A DNA stretch of 64,000 nt, taken from assembly GCF_001298735.1 (NCBI RefSeq), contig NZ_CYSP01000006.1, positions 186,001 to 250,000 on the forward strand, in the 5' to 3' direction. Positions 7,686-16,008 of the stretch are shown one piece after another (the stretch's first letter is position 1; every line of letters starts with the position of its first letter). This stretch comes from Propionispora sp. 2/2-37 (GTDB lineage: Bacteria; Bacillota; Negativicutes; Propionisporales; Propionisporaceae). The translations under genes and the position numbers were made by a program. Under the pieces are notes generated by a model. That model made no database searches and was not told the DNA's origin. It worked only from the letters and a program-made list of their open reading frames with translations.

Positions 7686-8417
7686 ATGAAAAAAGTAGAT
7701 AAAAACTCACCCATACCACTGTATTACCAACTAAAAGATATTATTGTGGAATTGATTGAAAATGAAGAGTTGCAGCCAAATGATCCCATACCACCCGAAA
7801 GAGAATTATGTGAGTATCACGCCGTCAGCCGTATGACGGTGAATAAAGCGATTATAAGTTTAGTAAATCAGGGAGTTTTATACCGGGAGCAAGGGAAAGG
7901 CACTTTCGTGGCGGCTCATAAAGAAAAATATACACTGTCCGGGCTGTTTGGCTTGACGGAAGATATGCAGCGCCGGGGATTGACAGTTCGTACAAAATTA
8001 ATTTCGTTTGAAAAAAAAGATGTTACTAAAAAATTACAGAATAACTTAAAATTGACGGAAGGTCAGTCTGTATTTGAAATCACGAGACTTCGTTACGTGC
8101 AGGAAGACCCTTATGCCTTGGAAACAGCCTATATACCTGTCTATTTATGTGAAAGCTTAACTGCCGGAATGCTGGAGAATCATTCGCTTTATGATTTGCT
8201 TGCCGGTAGCTATGGTTTACAGATAGAACATGCTTACCAGACGATTGAACCAGTCCTGGCTAATGAATATGAAAGTAACTTGTTGGAGATGAAAAAAAAT
8301 AAATTAGCTTTTCTGCTTTCGCGCAGAACGTATTTAAAAGGAAATATACCTATGGAAGTAACCAAAGCCATTTACCGGAGTGATCGCTATAAGTTTGAGA
8401 TTACTTTAAATCGTTGA
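7686..8417 (+). CDS. nagR: GntR/HutC regulator of amino-sugar use (NagR-like)
   Basis: 243 residues. The N-terminal winged helix (about 1-75) has SPIPLYYQLKDIIVELIENE, PPERELCEYHAVSRMTVNKA and GKGTFVA; the UTRA effector domain (about 95-240) has LTEGQSVFEITRLRY and ALETAYIPVYLCESL. ATG at 7686 with GGGAGG is preferred over an upstream ATG inside the operator. It heads the cluster of PTS, murQ, nagA and nagB, so it very likely responds to a phosphorylated amino sugar and also represses itself. Confidence 0.9.
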   Translation: MKKVDKNSPIPLYYQLKDIIVELIENEELQPNDPIPPERELCEYHAVSRMTVNKAIISLVNQGVLYREQGKGTFVAAHKEKYTLSGLFGLTEDMQRRGLTVRTKLISFEKKDVTKKLQNNLKLTEGQSVFEITRLRYVQEDPYALETAYIPVYLCESLTAGMLENHSLYDLLAGSYGLQIEHAYQTIEPVLANEYESNLLEMKKNKLAFLLSRRTYLKGNIPMEVTKAIYRSDRYKFEITLNR

Positions 8418-8461
8418 TCGGCACGTCGGGGACGTGTAAAAATACATAGGGGGTTGAAAGG

Positions 8462-9841
8462 ATGGGTAATTGGTTTAAAAGTGTACAAAAAATAGGCAAG
8501 GCTTTGATGCTGCCGGTGGCGGTATTGCCGGCTGCGGCGCTATTGTTGCGGTTTGGTGCGCCGGATGTTTTGGATATTCCTTTTATTATGAAGGCCGGCG
8601 CCGCTATTTTTGACAACCTGGCATTGTTGTTTGCCATTGGGATTGCCGTGGGGTTTTCGCATGATAGTGGCGGCGCGGCGGGTTTAGCCGGAGCGGTGGG
8701 ATATTTTGTTCTTACGAATGGATTGAAAACAATTAACGCCGATCTGAACATGAGTGTGTTAGCCGGTATTATCAGTGGTTTGGTTGCAGGAGCTATTTAT
8801 AATCGCTACTACAATATTAAACTACCGGAGTTTTTAGGTTTCTTTGGCGGGAGACGGTTTGTACCCATTGCTACGGCAGCGGCATCCGTGGTCCTGGCGG
8901 GTATCTTTGGCGTTGTCTGGGCTCCTATTCAGAGTATCATTCATGCTGTTGGTGAGTGGATTATTGGTGCAGGCGCTGTCGGTGTATTTATCTTTGGCTT
9001 TTTCAATCGATTATTAATACCTTTCGGCTGTCATCATATCCTTAATAGCTTTATATGGTTCGTATTCGGCAATTATACCGATAGTGCCGGAAAAGTGGTT
9101 ACAGGTGATTTAAATCGTTTCTTTGCCGGTGATCCTACTGCCGGGAACTTTATGGCCGGTTTTTATATTATCTTTATGTTTGCTTTGCCGGCAGTAGCTT
9201 TTGCTATCTATACAACAGCCAAACCGGAGAATCGGACCAAGATAGCCGGTATGCTTTTTTCCGTTGCTTTTACAGCGTTTCTGACCGGGATAACAGAACC
9301 GATTGAATTTATGTTTATGTTTTTAGCTCCGGGTTTGTATTTATTTCATGCCATTTTGACGGGCCTGGCCATGGCGGTTTCCTATTCTTTCGGAATTTTG
9401 CACGGGTTTGGTTTTTCGGCAGGTTTAATTGACTATTTGTTAAACTGGAAACTGGCTACAAATCCCGGAATGCTCATTCCACTGGGGTTGGCATTTGCGG
9501 CGATATACTATGTAACCTTTGTCTGGGCAATCCGTCATTTTGATATTCCTACACCCGGCAGATATGAAGATGAAGCAGATAATGTGGCAATAGCCGGCGT
9601 TAATATCAGCAATTTTTCCGTGCAAATGCTGGAAATTCTTGGCGGCAAGGAAAATGTAGCAGCCTTGGATTCCTGTATTACTCGTTTACGCTTGGATATG
9701 AAAAATGCCAGTATTATAGATGAAAAAAGGCTGAAAGAGCTGGGAGTTCGCGGTATTGTTAAACGCGGTGACAGTGTTCAAGTCGTTGTCGGTACGCAGG
9801 CAGAACTTATCGCAGAAGAAATGAAAAAACTGCTCAAGTAA
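8462..9841 (+). CDS. nagP: PTS N-acetylglucosamine-type transporter, IICB
   Basis: 459 residues. The glucose-superfamily IIC membrane domain (about 1-365) shows GKALMLPVAVLPAAALLLR at the N-terminus, FNRLLIPFGCHHILNS, the substrate loop TGITEPIEFMF and HGFGFSAGLIDYLLN. The IIB domain follows (about 385-459) with phosphorylated Cys405 in LDSCITRLRL. It imports and phosphorylates GlcNAc or a related sugar. It lacks a fused IIA; the separate IIA gene at the end of the cluster fills this gap. The family also includes MurNAc and glucose carriers, so specificity rests on the neighbours. Confidence 0.9.
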   Translation: MGNWFKSVQKIGKALMLPVAVLPAAALLLRFGAPDVLDIPFIMKAGAAIFDNLALLFAIGIAVGFSHDSGGAAGLAGAVGYFVLTNGLKTINADLNMSVLAGIISGLVAGAIYNRYYNIKLPEFLGFFGGRRFVPIATAAASVVLAGIFGVVWAPIQSIIHAVGEWIIGAGAVGVFIFGFFNRLLIPFGCHHILNSFIWFVFGNYTDSAGKVVTGDLNRFFAGDPTAGNFMAGFYIIFMFALPAVAFAIYTTAKPENRTKIAGMLFSVAFTAFLTGITEPIEFMFMFLAPGLYLFHAILTGLAMAVSYSFGILHGFGFSAGLIDYLLNWKLATNPGMLIPLGLAFAAIYYVTFVWAIRHFDIPTPGRYEDEADNVAIAGVNISNFSVQMLEILGGKENVAALDSCITRLRLDMKNASIIDEKRLKELGVRGIVKRGDSVQVVVGTQAELIAEEMKKLLK

Positions 9842-9862
9842 ATCGGTTGATCCTTATTATTC

Positions 9863-9934
9863 AACAGGCTAGAGCGCGGTTTACCGTCAGTTTATTCTAT
9901 TGGCGCTGGAGTTAGACGGTAAACCCTGCCTGTT
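9863..9934 (+). other. Long hairpin between PTS gene and murQ
   Basis: Nested inverted repeats: outer AACAGGC / GCCTGTT and inner GGTTTACCGTC / GACGGTAAACC (11 bp perfect), with a 26-base loop. No T-run follows, so it is more likely an mRNA processing or stability element that sets PTS and murQ levels apart than a terminator. Confidence 0.7.
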
Positions 9935-9967
9935 CAGAAAACAATGTACAGCCGTACAGGAGGCAAT

Positions 9968-10858
9968 ATGAAGGAGCGAAATAAAGATACAATATATATT
10001 GATGAAGTTTCCACGGTTGATATGGTGAGAATGTTCAATAATGAAGATAAAAAAGTTGCTGTTGCGGTAGAAAAATGTCTGGATAGAATTGCCGAGGCTA
10101 TTGACTTGATCGGCGAAACGCTGCGCTTGAATGGGCGTTTGATTTATATCGGATCAGGAAGTGGCGGGAAAATAGGCATTTTGGATGCGACAGAATGCCC
10201 TCCGACTTTTGGAGTGCAGGATGAAACTGTCATTGGTATTATTTCCGGAGGGTTAGAGGCGTTAAGCGGATGGCGTGAGGAAACCGAAGATGACCAGGAA
10301 CTTGCTGTAACCGATCTGAAACAACGAAGCCTTTCTTCCAGCGATATTGTTGTAGCGATTAGTGCCAGTGGAAATACTCCTTATGTTTTATCGGCGGTAC
10401 AATATGCGAAACAGGTGGGGGCAAGAACAATCGGTTTATGTTGTTCACCGGGAGGAAATTTAGAGAATATAACCGATTTGTGCATATCGGTGGATGTTGG
10501 TCCGGAAGTGATTATGGGGTCGACCCGTCTAAAAGCGGGTACGGCACAGAAGATGATCCTCAACATGCTTTCCTCCGGTTCGATGATTAAGCTGGGGAAA
10601 ACCTATGGGAATCTGATGGTGGATGTGATTCCCATCAATAATAAGTTGCGCAGACGAGTGCTTGATATTGTTAAAATAGCTACTGCAAAGGAAGAACAGG
10701 AAGTTGTGGCAGCTTTGGAAAAGGCCGGTGGAAGTACAAAAGTGGCCATTTTAATGCTGCTGCTGGGAATTGACGCTGTTGAGGCACGAACCGTATTGGA
10801 CCAAAACGGAGGTTTTTTAAAAAAAGCGGTGAGGGATAAAGATGAAAGCAATTGTTAA
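9968..10858 (+). CDS. murQ: N-acetylmuramic acid 6-phosphate etherase
   Basis: 296 residues, SIS fold. It cleaves the lactyl ether of MurNAc-6P to GlcNAc-6P and D-lactate in cell-wall recycling. Seen are GSGSGGKIGILDATECPPTFG (sugar-phosphate loop and catalytic Glu), ISASGNTPYVLSA and the family signature GSTRLKAGTAQKMILNMLSS. The ATG at 9968 with AGGAGG is the better start. The N-terminus (KERNKDTIYIDEVSTVDM) keeps the TExRN-type pattern only partly. Its 3' end overlaps nagA by 17 bases, so translation is coupled. Confidence 0.93.
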   Translation: MKERNKDTIYIDEVSTVDMVRMFNNEDKKVAVAVEKCLDRIAEAIDLIGETLRLNGRLIYIGSGSGGKIGILDATECPPTFGVQDETVIGIISGGLEALSGWREETEDDQELAVTDLKQRSLSSSDIVVAISASGNTPYVLSAVQYAKQVGARTIGLCCSPGGNLENITDLCISVDVGPEVIMGSTRLKAGTAQKMILNMLSSGSMIKLGKTYGNLMVDVIPINNKLRRRVLDIVKIATAKEEQEVVAALEKAGGSTKVAILMLLLGIDAVEARTVLDQNGGFLKKAVRDKDESNC

Positions 10859-11987
10859 TGCCAGGGTGATAATGGAAAATGTTTTATTGGACCGCTATGC
10901 AGTCTTATTTGATGATAAAATCATTAACATTTTACCGGAAAGAGAACTTGCCTTTGAAAACGGTGTTGAAAAAATTGATGCCCGTGGCAAATTCTTAGCC
11001 CCGGGATTTATTGATATCCATATACACGGCTGCTCGGGGATAGACACAATGGATAAGGATCCGGAAGGTATCGAAAAGATCAGTCAAAATTTGGTCAAAA
11101 CCGGTGTCACCTCGTTCTTACCGACAACGATGACGATGCACTTTGATAGAATAAAAAGTGCCCTTAGGTCGATCCGTTATTTTATGAACAACTATCCGCG
11201 GTCCGGTGCTCAGGTTCTGGGGTGTCACCTGGAAGGCCCTTTTATAAACTCCGCTTATAAGGGAGCACAGGATGCAACGTATATATTAAATCCTGATTTT
11301 ACGATGCTGCAGCCGTTTTTGGATGTCCTTAAGATTATTACCTTGGCTCCGGAACTGGGGGAAAGTGAAACGTTTATCGCTAAATGCAGGGAGCACCAGA
11401 TTGTAGCTGCCATAGGGCATAGTGCGGCAACCTATGAGGAAGCAAATGCGGCCATAGCAGCCGGTGCATCCCATATTGCCCACATTTGTAATGCCATGCC
11501 GCCGCTGAATCACCGTAAACCAGGGATTTTAGGAGCAGCTTTGGATAATCGACAGATAACCTGCGAATTAATTGCCGATAATCTTCATGTACATCCGGTT
11601 ATTCAGAGAATACTGCTAGCCAGCAAGGGTATTCATGGGATTATATTGATAACAGACGCAATGCGGGCCAGCCTGCTTGGTGAGGGGGACTACGATCTGG
11701 GCGGGCAAATGGTAACCGTGAAAAATCATGAGGCCAGATTAGCCAGTGGTGTTATAGCCGGCAGTACCCTGACGCTTAATAAAGCGGTGTATAATTTTAT
11801 GACCAATACGGGTTTAAGTCTGGTTGAAAGTATTAAAACGGCTACGGTTAATCCAGCCCGGAGGATCGGCGTCGACAGCTTTAAAGGCAGTATTGCTGTA
11901 GGGAAAGATGCCGATCTTGTGATGTTTGATGAGAAGATTAATGTTTCTGCCACGATAGTGCGTGGCAATTTCGTATATCGGGGGTAA
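10842..11987 (+). CDS. nagA: N-acetylglucosamine-6-phosphate deacetylase
   Basis: 381 residues, amidohydrolase TIM barrel. It converts GlcNAc-6P to GlcN-6P plus acetate. Metal and active-site motifs: GFIDIHIHGCSGIDTMD, GCHLEGPFI (metal-binding Glu), AAIGHSAATYEEA, AHICNAM (usually HLYNAM/HLFNAM), and ITDAMRAS with the catalytic Asp. The tail GSIAVGKDADLVMFDE is the usual end of the small beta domain. It lies between murQ and nagB, with a 17-base overlap upstream and a 4-base gap downstream. Confidence 0.94.
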   Translation: MKAIVNARVIMENVLLDRYAVLFDDKIINILPERELAFENGVEKIDARGKFLAPGFIDIHIHGCSGIDTMDKDPEGIEKISQNLVKTGVTSFLPTTMTMHFDRIKSALRSIRYFMNNYPRSGAQVLGCHLEGPFINSAYKGAQDATYILNPDFTMLQPFLDVLKIITLAPELGESETFIAKCREHQIVAAIGHSAATYEEANAAIAAGASHIAHICNAMPPLNHRKPGILGAALDNRQITCELIADNLHVHPVIQRILLASKGIHGIILITDAMRASLLGEGDYDLGGQMVTVKNHEARLASGVIAGSTLTLNKAVYNFMTNTGLSLVESIKTATVNPARRIGVDSFKGSIAVGKDADLVMFDEKINVSATIVRGNFVYRG

Positions 11988-11991
11988 TGGT

Positions 11992-12834
11992 GTGCGTGTA
12001 TTTGTTGTGAAAGATTATGAAGATATGAGCAGGCAGGCAGCGAGATTTGTTGCAGAACAGGTAGCTGCCAAACCGGACAGTGTTTTAGGTTTGGCCACAG
12101 GAAGTACACCGTTGTTAATGTATCGGTATCTGATTGACCTTTGCCGTGAAGCAGGGGTGAGTTTTTCACGAGTTACCACCTTCAATCTGGATGAATATGT
12201 GGGGCTGAGAAAGACGGATGAAAACAGTTACTATTATTATATGTACAATCATCTATTTAATTTTATTGATATCAGGCCGGATAATATTCATATCCCCAAT
12301 GGGATGGCAGCGGACATTGAAGAAGAATGCCGGGAGTACGACCAACGGATTCAACAATGCGGCGGTATTGATTTGCAAGTATTAGGTATAGGGCAAAACG
12401 GTCATATTGGCTTTAACGAGCCGGGCGTAAAATTTGATGCCGGTACGCATCAGGTACGGCTCAATCAGGAGACAATTAAAGCTAATTCAAGATTTTTCAG
12501 TACCGTACAGGAAGTGCCAAGACATGCCGTCAGCATGGGAATTAAAAACATTATGCAGGCTAGGCGGATTTTGCTTTTAGCCAACGGCAATAATAAGGCG
12601 CAAGCCGTATATCAGGCTCTCTGCGGAGAGATTACTCCTAATATCCCGGCTTCGGTTTTACAGTTGCATCCGGATGTAACCGTGATTGTTGAAGCTGGTG
12701 CGGCTGATTTTCTGCCTGATAGTTTGCCAGAAAATGCATTATTTGGCTCTTGGCCTCATGACGGGCGGTGCGATGCTCGACATAAAGGAGGTATGTGCTA
12801 TGGCAGGACGCTTGCTGGATTTGCGACCGAGTGA
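11992..12834 (+). CDS. nagB: Glucosamine-6-phosphate deaminase
   Basis: 280 residues. It turns GlcN-6P into fructose-6P and ammonia. Motifs: LGLATGSTPLLMYRYL (phosphate loop), FNLDEYVGL (catalytic Asp), GIGQNGHIGFNEPG and LLLANGNNKAQAVYQAL. The GTG start at 11992 gives the usual N-terminus MRVFVVKDYEDMSRQAA and follows a GGGGG binding site. The C-terminus runs some 30 residues beyond the conserved ASVLQLHPDVTVIVEAGAA end and overlaps the next gene by 35 bases; this tail looks unconserved. Confidence 0.93.
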   Translation: MRVFVVKDYEDMSRQAARFVAEQVAAKPDSVLGLATGSTPLLMYRYLIDLCREAGVSFSRVTTFNLDEYVGLRKTDENSYYYYMYNHLFNFIDIRPDNIHIPNGMAADIEEECREYDQRIQQCGGIDLQVLGIGQNGHIGFNEPGVKFDAGTHQVRLNQETIKANSRFFSTVQEVPRHAVSMGIKNIMQARRILLLANGNNKAQAVYQALCGEITPNIPASVLQLHPDVTVIVEAGAADFLPDSLPENALFGSWPHDGRCDARHKGGMCYGRTLAGFATE

Positions 12835-13714
12835 GCTTGCCAGGATAAAAGGGCGGGAACTGTTGCAGAGCATCCGGACGGCTGAAGGAAGGACTATTGT
12901 TTGTGAAGTCCTTTGCCCGGTTATGCCGTTATGCTATGATGTGACGAATGCTGAGTTGGTCGCCGGATTTGGCGCGGATTTATTGCTGTTAAATTTATAT
13001 GATGTATTTAATCCGACAGTCTTCGGCGTAACGCCACTGGAAGGTGAAAGCGTCATTCGGGCGTTAAAACGCTTGACGGGCAGAAATATTGGTATTAATC
13101 TGGAAGCAATTGATGTAACTGCGTTTCAGCAGGAAGTTATGGATGCAGTGCCGCCGGGAAGAGTAGCTTCACGAGAGACTGCCCGGTTAGCCTGGCAGCA
13201 GGGTGCTGATTTTATCACTTTGACAGGTAACCCTGATACTGGTGTAACCAATGAACAGATTGTCCGCTCTGTCAGGGAGATACGCAACGAATTAGGCGGG
13301 GACATGGTGCTTATTGCCGGTAAAATGCATGGAGCCGGAATACAAAGCGAAATGTCTGAACGCATTCTTTCCGGGCAGGAGGTAATCCGCTTTATCGAGG
13401 CCGGAGCCGATGTTATTATGGTACCGGCACCAGGAACTGTTCCGGGTATTACCATAGAGTTTGTACATTCTGTTTGTCTCCAGGCGCATAAGCTGGGTGC
13501 CATGGTTATGACCAGTATTGGTACTTCTCAAGAGGGCGCTGATGAATATACGATAAAAAATATTGCTTTGCATTGCAAAATGGCAGGTGCCGATATGCAT
13601 CATCTGGGTGACAGCGGCTATACGGGGGTTGCTGTTCCGGAAAATGTAATGACGTATTCGATTACAATAAGAGGCAGAAGACATACCTATCGGCGAATGG
13701 CAATGCGGATATAA
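12800..13714 (+). CDS. TIM-barrel protein of unknown function in amino-sugar operon
   Basis: 304 residues starting MAGRLLDLRPSELARIKGRE. The ATG at 12800 has GGAGG with good spacing, inside the end of nagB. It has an alternating strand/helix pattern with conserved-looking turns: EVLCPVMPLCYDVTNAELV, GADLLLLNLYDVFNP, GADFITLTGNPDTGVTNEQI, MVLIAGKMHGAG, GADVIMVPAPGTVPGI, MTSIGTSQEGADEYT and GADMHHLGDSGYTG. This is a (beta/alpha)8-like enzyme, of the kind annotated DUF7916 or, loosely, PEP phosphonomutase-like; it is often found with PTS genes. The substrate is not known; context points to an amino-sugar derivative. Confidence 0.75.
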   Translation: MAGRLLDLRPSELARIKGRELLQSIRTAEGRTIVCEVLCPVMPLCYDVTNAELVAGFGADLLLLNLYDVFNPTVFGVTPLEGESVIRALKRLTGRNIGINLEAIDVTAFQQEVMDAVPPGRVASRETARLAWQQGADFITLTGNPDTGVTNEQIVRSVREIRNELGGDMVLIAGKMHGAGIQSEMSERILSGQEVIRFIEAGADVIMVPAPGTVPGITIEFVHSVCLQAHKLGAMVMTSIGTSQEGADEYTIKNIALHCKMAGADMHHLGDSGYTGVAVPENVMTYSITIRGRRHTYRRMAMRI

Positions 13715-13724
13715 CGTTGGACGG

Positions 13725-14216
13725 ATGGGAGATACGATGTTTAATTTATTAGGAAAAAAGAAACAAAAAGTAGCCTTATTTGCGCCGGCAAAGGGACGGA
13801 TTATGGATATTTCTGATGTTCCTGACGATGTTTTTTCACAGAAAATGATGGGGGACGGGATTGCAATAGATCCGATAAACGATGAAATTGTTGCTCCCTG
13901 TGATGGTCAGATCGTGTTATTGGCACAAACCAAGCATGCGATAGCGATGAGATGTCGGGGGGATTTAGAACTGCTGATTCATATTGGGCTGGATACGGTA
14001 GACCTTGGCGGTGAAGGGTTTGTCAGTTATGTCGGTACGGGGGAGATGGTATGCATAGGAGAGCGCCTGATTGGTTTCGACCGGGAATTTTTAGAAAGTC
14101 AGGGGAAATCTCTGATTACAGCGCTCGTTATTACAAACAACGACGCGAAAGTGGAGCAAATCGAGAAAAATATTAGTAATACCGGTGGAGAAGTCATGCT
14201 GGTTACTTGTAAATAA
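13725..14216 (+). CDS. crr: PTS glucose-type IIA component
   Basis: 163 residues (151-163 depending on ATG 13725 or 13761; 13737 is also possible and has GGGAG close by). Single-domain IIA-Glc: FAPAKGRIMDISDVPDDVFS, MMGDGIAIDP, IVAPCDGQIV, and the phosphorylation site His86 in LLIHIGLDTVDLGGEGF, with partner His71 in KHAIAM. It passes phosphate from HPr to the IIB domain of the cluster's IICB, which lacks its own IIA. It is the last gene of the operon, before a strong terminator. Confidence 0.9.
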   Translation: MGDTMFNLLGKKKQKVALFAPAKGRIMDISDVPDDVFSQKMMGDGIAIDPINDEIVAPCDGQIVLLAQTKHAIAMRCRGDLELLIHIGLDTVDLGGEGFVSYVGTGEMVCIGERLIGFDREFLESQGKSLITALVITNNDAKVEQIEKNISNTGGEVMLVTCK

Positions 14217-14231
14217 TTGAGTTCGTTACGG

Positions 14232-14272
14232 GATCATGAACAAAAGGTATCAATCGGTTCATGATCTTTTTG
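14232..14272 (+). terminator. Terminator of the nag/mur operon
   Basis: Perfect 10-bp stem GATCATGAAC / GTTCATGATC, 15-base loop, T5 tail. Confidence 0.9.
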
Positions 14273-14355
14273 CATTTTCATTATTTTTATGACATAATTT
14301 GTAGTATATTCGAGCATTTCAAGGTAAAGTGTGTTAAAATATAAAATGTAGAGGT

Positions 14356-14934
14356 ATGGGTATGCGAATTATTACCGGGAGTGCCAGAGGCACCAGATTA
14401 AAGGCTCCAAGAGGGATGGATACCCGTCCAACTGCTGACCGGGTGAAAGAGTCTGTCTTTAACATCCTAGGTTCGGCGGTAATTGATGCCAGGGTATTGG
14501 ATTTATTCGCCGGTACCGGGAATCTGGGGCTGGAGTCGCTTAGCCGGGGCGCTCAAAGTGCTGTTTTTGTAGATTACAGTATTCATAGCGTTACAGCCAT
14601 TAGGGAGAATGCCCGGCAAACAAAATTGTCTGACCGGACTGAAATATACCGTAGAGATGTATATAAAGCCTTAGAGAAAGTAATTCAAGACCGGCGTATG
14701 TTCGATGTGGTTTTTTGCGATCCTCCTTATAACAGGGGGCTGGCAGTCGGGGCGGCTCAAAGAATAGACGGTGGAAATATACTGGCTCCGGCAGGTATTT
14801 TGGTCCTTGAACATTCAAGGCATGAGCAGCTGCCTGACAGCGATAACTGGTTGTCGCTTCGTGTAGCACGCTGTGAACGCTATGGGGAAACCCTAATCAG
14901 TTTTCTAATGAATAAGGAGTTGCCTAATAGATGA
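14356..14934 (+). CDS. rsmD: 16S rRNA (guanine-966-N2)-methyltransferase RsmD
   Basis: 192 residues (or 190 from the internal ATG at 14362). Rossmann methylase: MRIITGSARGTRLKAPRG at the start, RPTADRVKESVFNIL, SAM loop LDLFAGTGNLGLESLSRGA (about 48-66), and catalytic FCDPPYNRG with DPPY at 122-125. It methylates m2G966 of 16S rRNA. Together with coaD and ylbJ it keeps the B. subtilis ylbH-ylbI-ylbJ order. Confidence 0.93.
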   Translation: MGMRIITGSARGTRLKAPRGMDTRPTADRVKESVFNILGSAVIDARVLDLFAGTGNLGLESLSRGAQSAVFVDYSIHSVTAIRENARQTKLSDRTEIYRRDVYKALEKVIQDRRMFDVVFCDPPYNRGLAVGAAQRIDGGNILAPAGILVLEHSRHEQLPDSDNWLSLRVARCERYGETLISFLMNKELPNR

Positions 14935-14985
14935 GATTTTATTTTCAAAACCAATGCGGCACGATAGGTGGAGGACGTCTGGAAC

Positions 14986-15489
14986 ATGACTTGCAGGAAT
15001 TTTGAAAGGCGGATTGCCGTTTGTCCGGGAAGTTTTGATCCGGTAACCAACGGTCATATTGATATTTTCGAGAGAGCCAGCCGGTTATTTGACGAGTTGA
15101 TTGTGGCAGTTTTTCATAATCCCAACAAAAAGCCTCTGTTCACTATGGAAGAAAGGGTGAAATTGCTGGCGGCAGCTACCGGTCATATCCCCAATATCCG
15201 GATTGATTCGTTTTCAGGTCTGCTAAATGTTTATGTGCGTCAGCAGGACAGTAATGTTATTGTCCGTGGATTGCGGGCATTGAGCGATTTTGAATATGAG
15301 TTTCAGCGAGCGCTTTTAATAAAAAAAGTCGATCCGGTGATCGAAACTGTTTTTATGATGACCAGTAGTGAGTATTCTTTTGTAAGTTCCAGCGGTATTA
15401 AAGAACTGGCTAAATTTGGCGGTCCTATTGCCGGTATGGTACCTGAATCCGTTGAGAAGGAAATTGTCAGGCGAATGGCCCAAATCTAA
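14986..15489 (+). CDS. coaD: Phosphopantetheine adenylyltransferase
   Basis: 167 residues, nucleotidyltransferase fold. It makes dephospho-CoA from 4'-phosphopantetheine and ATP. Motifs: VCPGSFDPVTNGHIDIFERA (the (T/H)xGH site), VAVFHNPNKKPLFTMEERV, IVRGLRALSDFEYE and MMTSSEYSFVSSSGIKELAK (ISSS-type ATP loop). The ATG at 14986 with GGAGG 11 bases upstream is favoured over one 18 bases earlier. Confidence 0.95.
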   Translation: MTCRNFERRIAVCPGSFDPVTNGHIDIFERASRLFDELIVAVFHNPNKKPLFTMEERVKLLAAATGHIPNIRIDSFSGLLNVYVRQQDSNVIVRGLRALSDFEYEFQRALLIKKVDPVIETVFMMTSSEYSFVSSSGIKELAKFGGPIAGMVPESVEKEIVRRMAQI

Positions 15490-15516
15490 GAGTATTTTTA
15501 GGTGGGAGATGGATAC

Positions 15517-15984
15517 ATGAGTATTGAGCAAATATTGGATGAACTGGAAACACTGCTATTGGATGCCTCGCGCGTGCCTTTTACGAACAAGCGTGTATTG
15601 GAAGAAGATGAACTGGCACGGTTGCTGGATGAATTACGGGAGATGTTGCCGGGAGAAATTGCGGAGGCTGGCCGTATTGTTAAAGAACGGCAGCGGATTT
15701 TGGACGAAGCGCAGAGAGAAGCCCAGCATATTGTTGATCAGGCTAAAAACTACATTGCCAAATTAACGGACGACAATGCAATTACCAAACAAGCTCAGGA
15801 GCAGGCCAATGAAATCATTCTCCAGGCACGCAAGGGAGCGCGGGAACTGCAGGGGGATGCGATTACTTATGCCGATCAGGTTTTTGGACATTTGGAGTCC
15901 AATTTGACTAAAGCATTGGAAGTAATCCGTCAGGGTCATAGTGAACTGCAACAATCAAAAAATGATCAGTCCAAAGCCGGATAG
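15517..15984 (+). CDS. Coiled-coil protein, ATP synthase b-subunit-like
   Basis: 155 residues, almost wholly helical and charged: VLEEDELARLLDELREMLPG, ERQRILDEAQREAQHIVDQA, then AQEQANEIILQARKGARELQ, and a DQSKAG tail. Heptad patterning and repeated QA/EA motifs resemble DivIVA- or ATP-synthase-b-like stalk proteins, but no membrane anchor is present. It is commonly found after coaD in this bacterial group and annotated 'ATPase'; the function is unknown. ATG at 15517 with GGTGGGAG. Confidence 0.75.
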   Translation: MSIEQILDELETLLLDASRVPFTNKRVLEEDELARLLDELREMLPGEIAEAGRIVKERQRILDEAQREAQHIVDQAKNYIAKLTDDNAITKQAQEQANEIILQARKGARELQGDAITYADQVFGHLESNLTKALEVIRQGHSELQQSKNDQSKAG

Positions 15985-16008
15985 GGAGCAGCAGCTCCTT
16001 ATTTTTTT
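15982..16008. terminator. Short terminator between convergent genes
   Basis: GGAGC / GCTCC with extendable G-U and A-T pairs and a T7 tract on the plus strand, at the meeting point with ylbJ. Confidence 0.55.
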
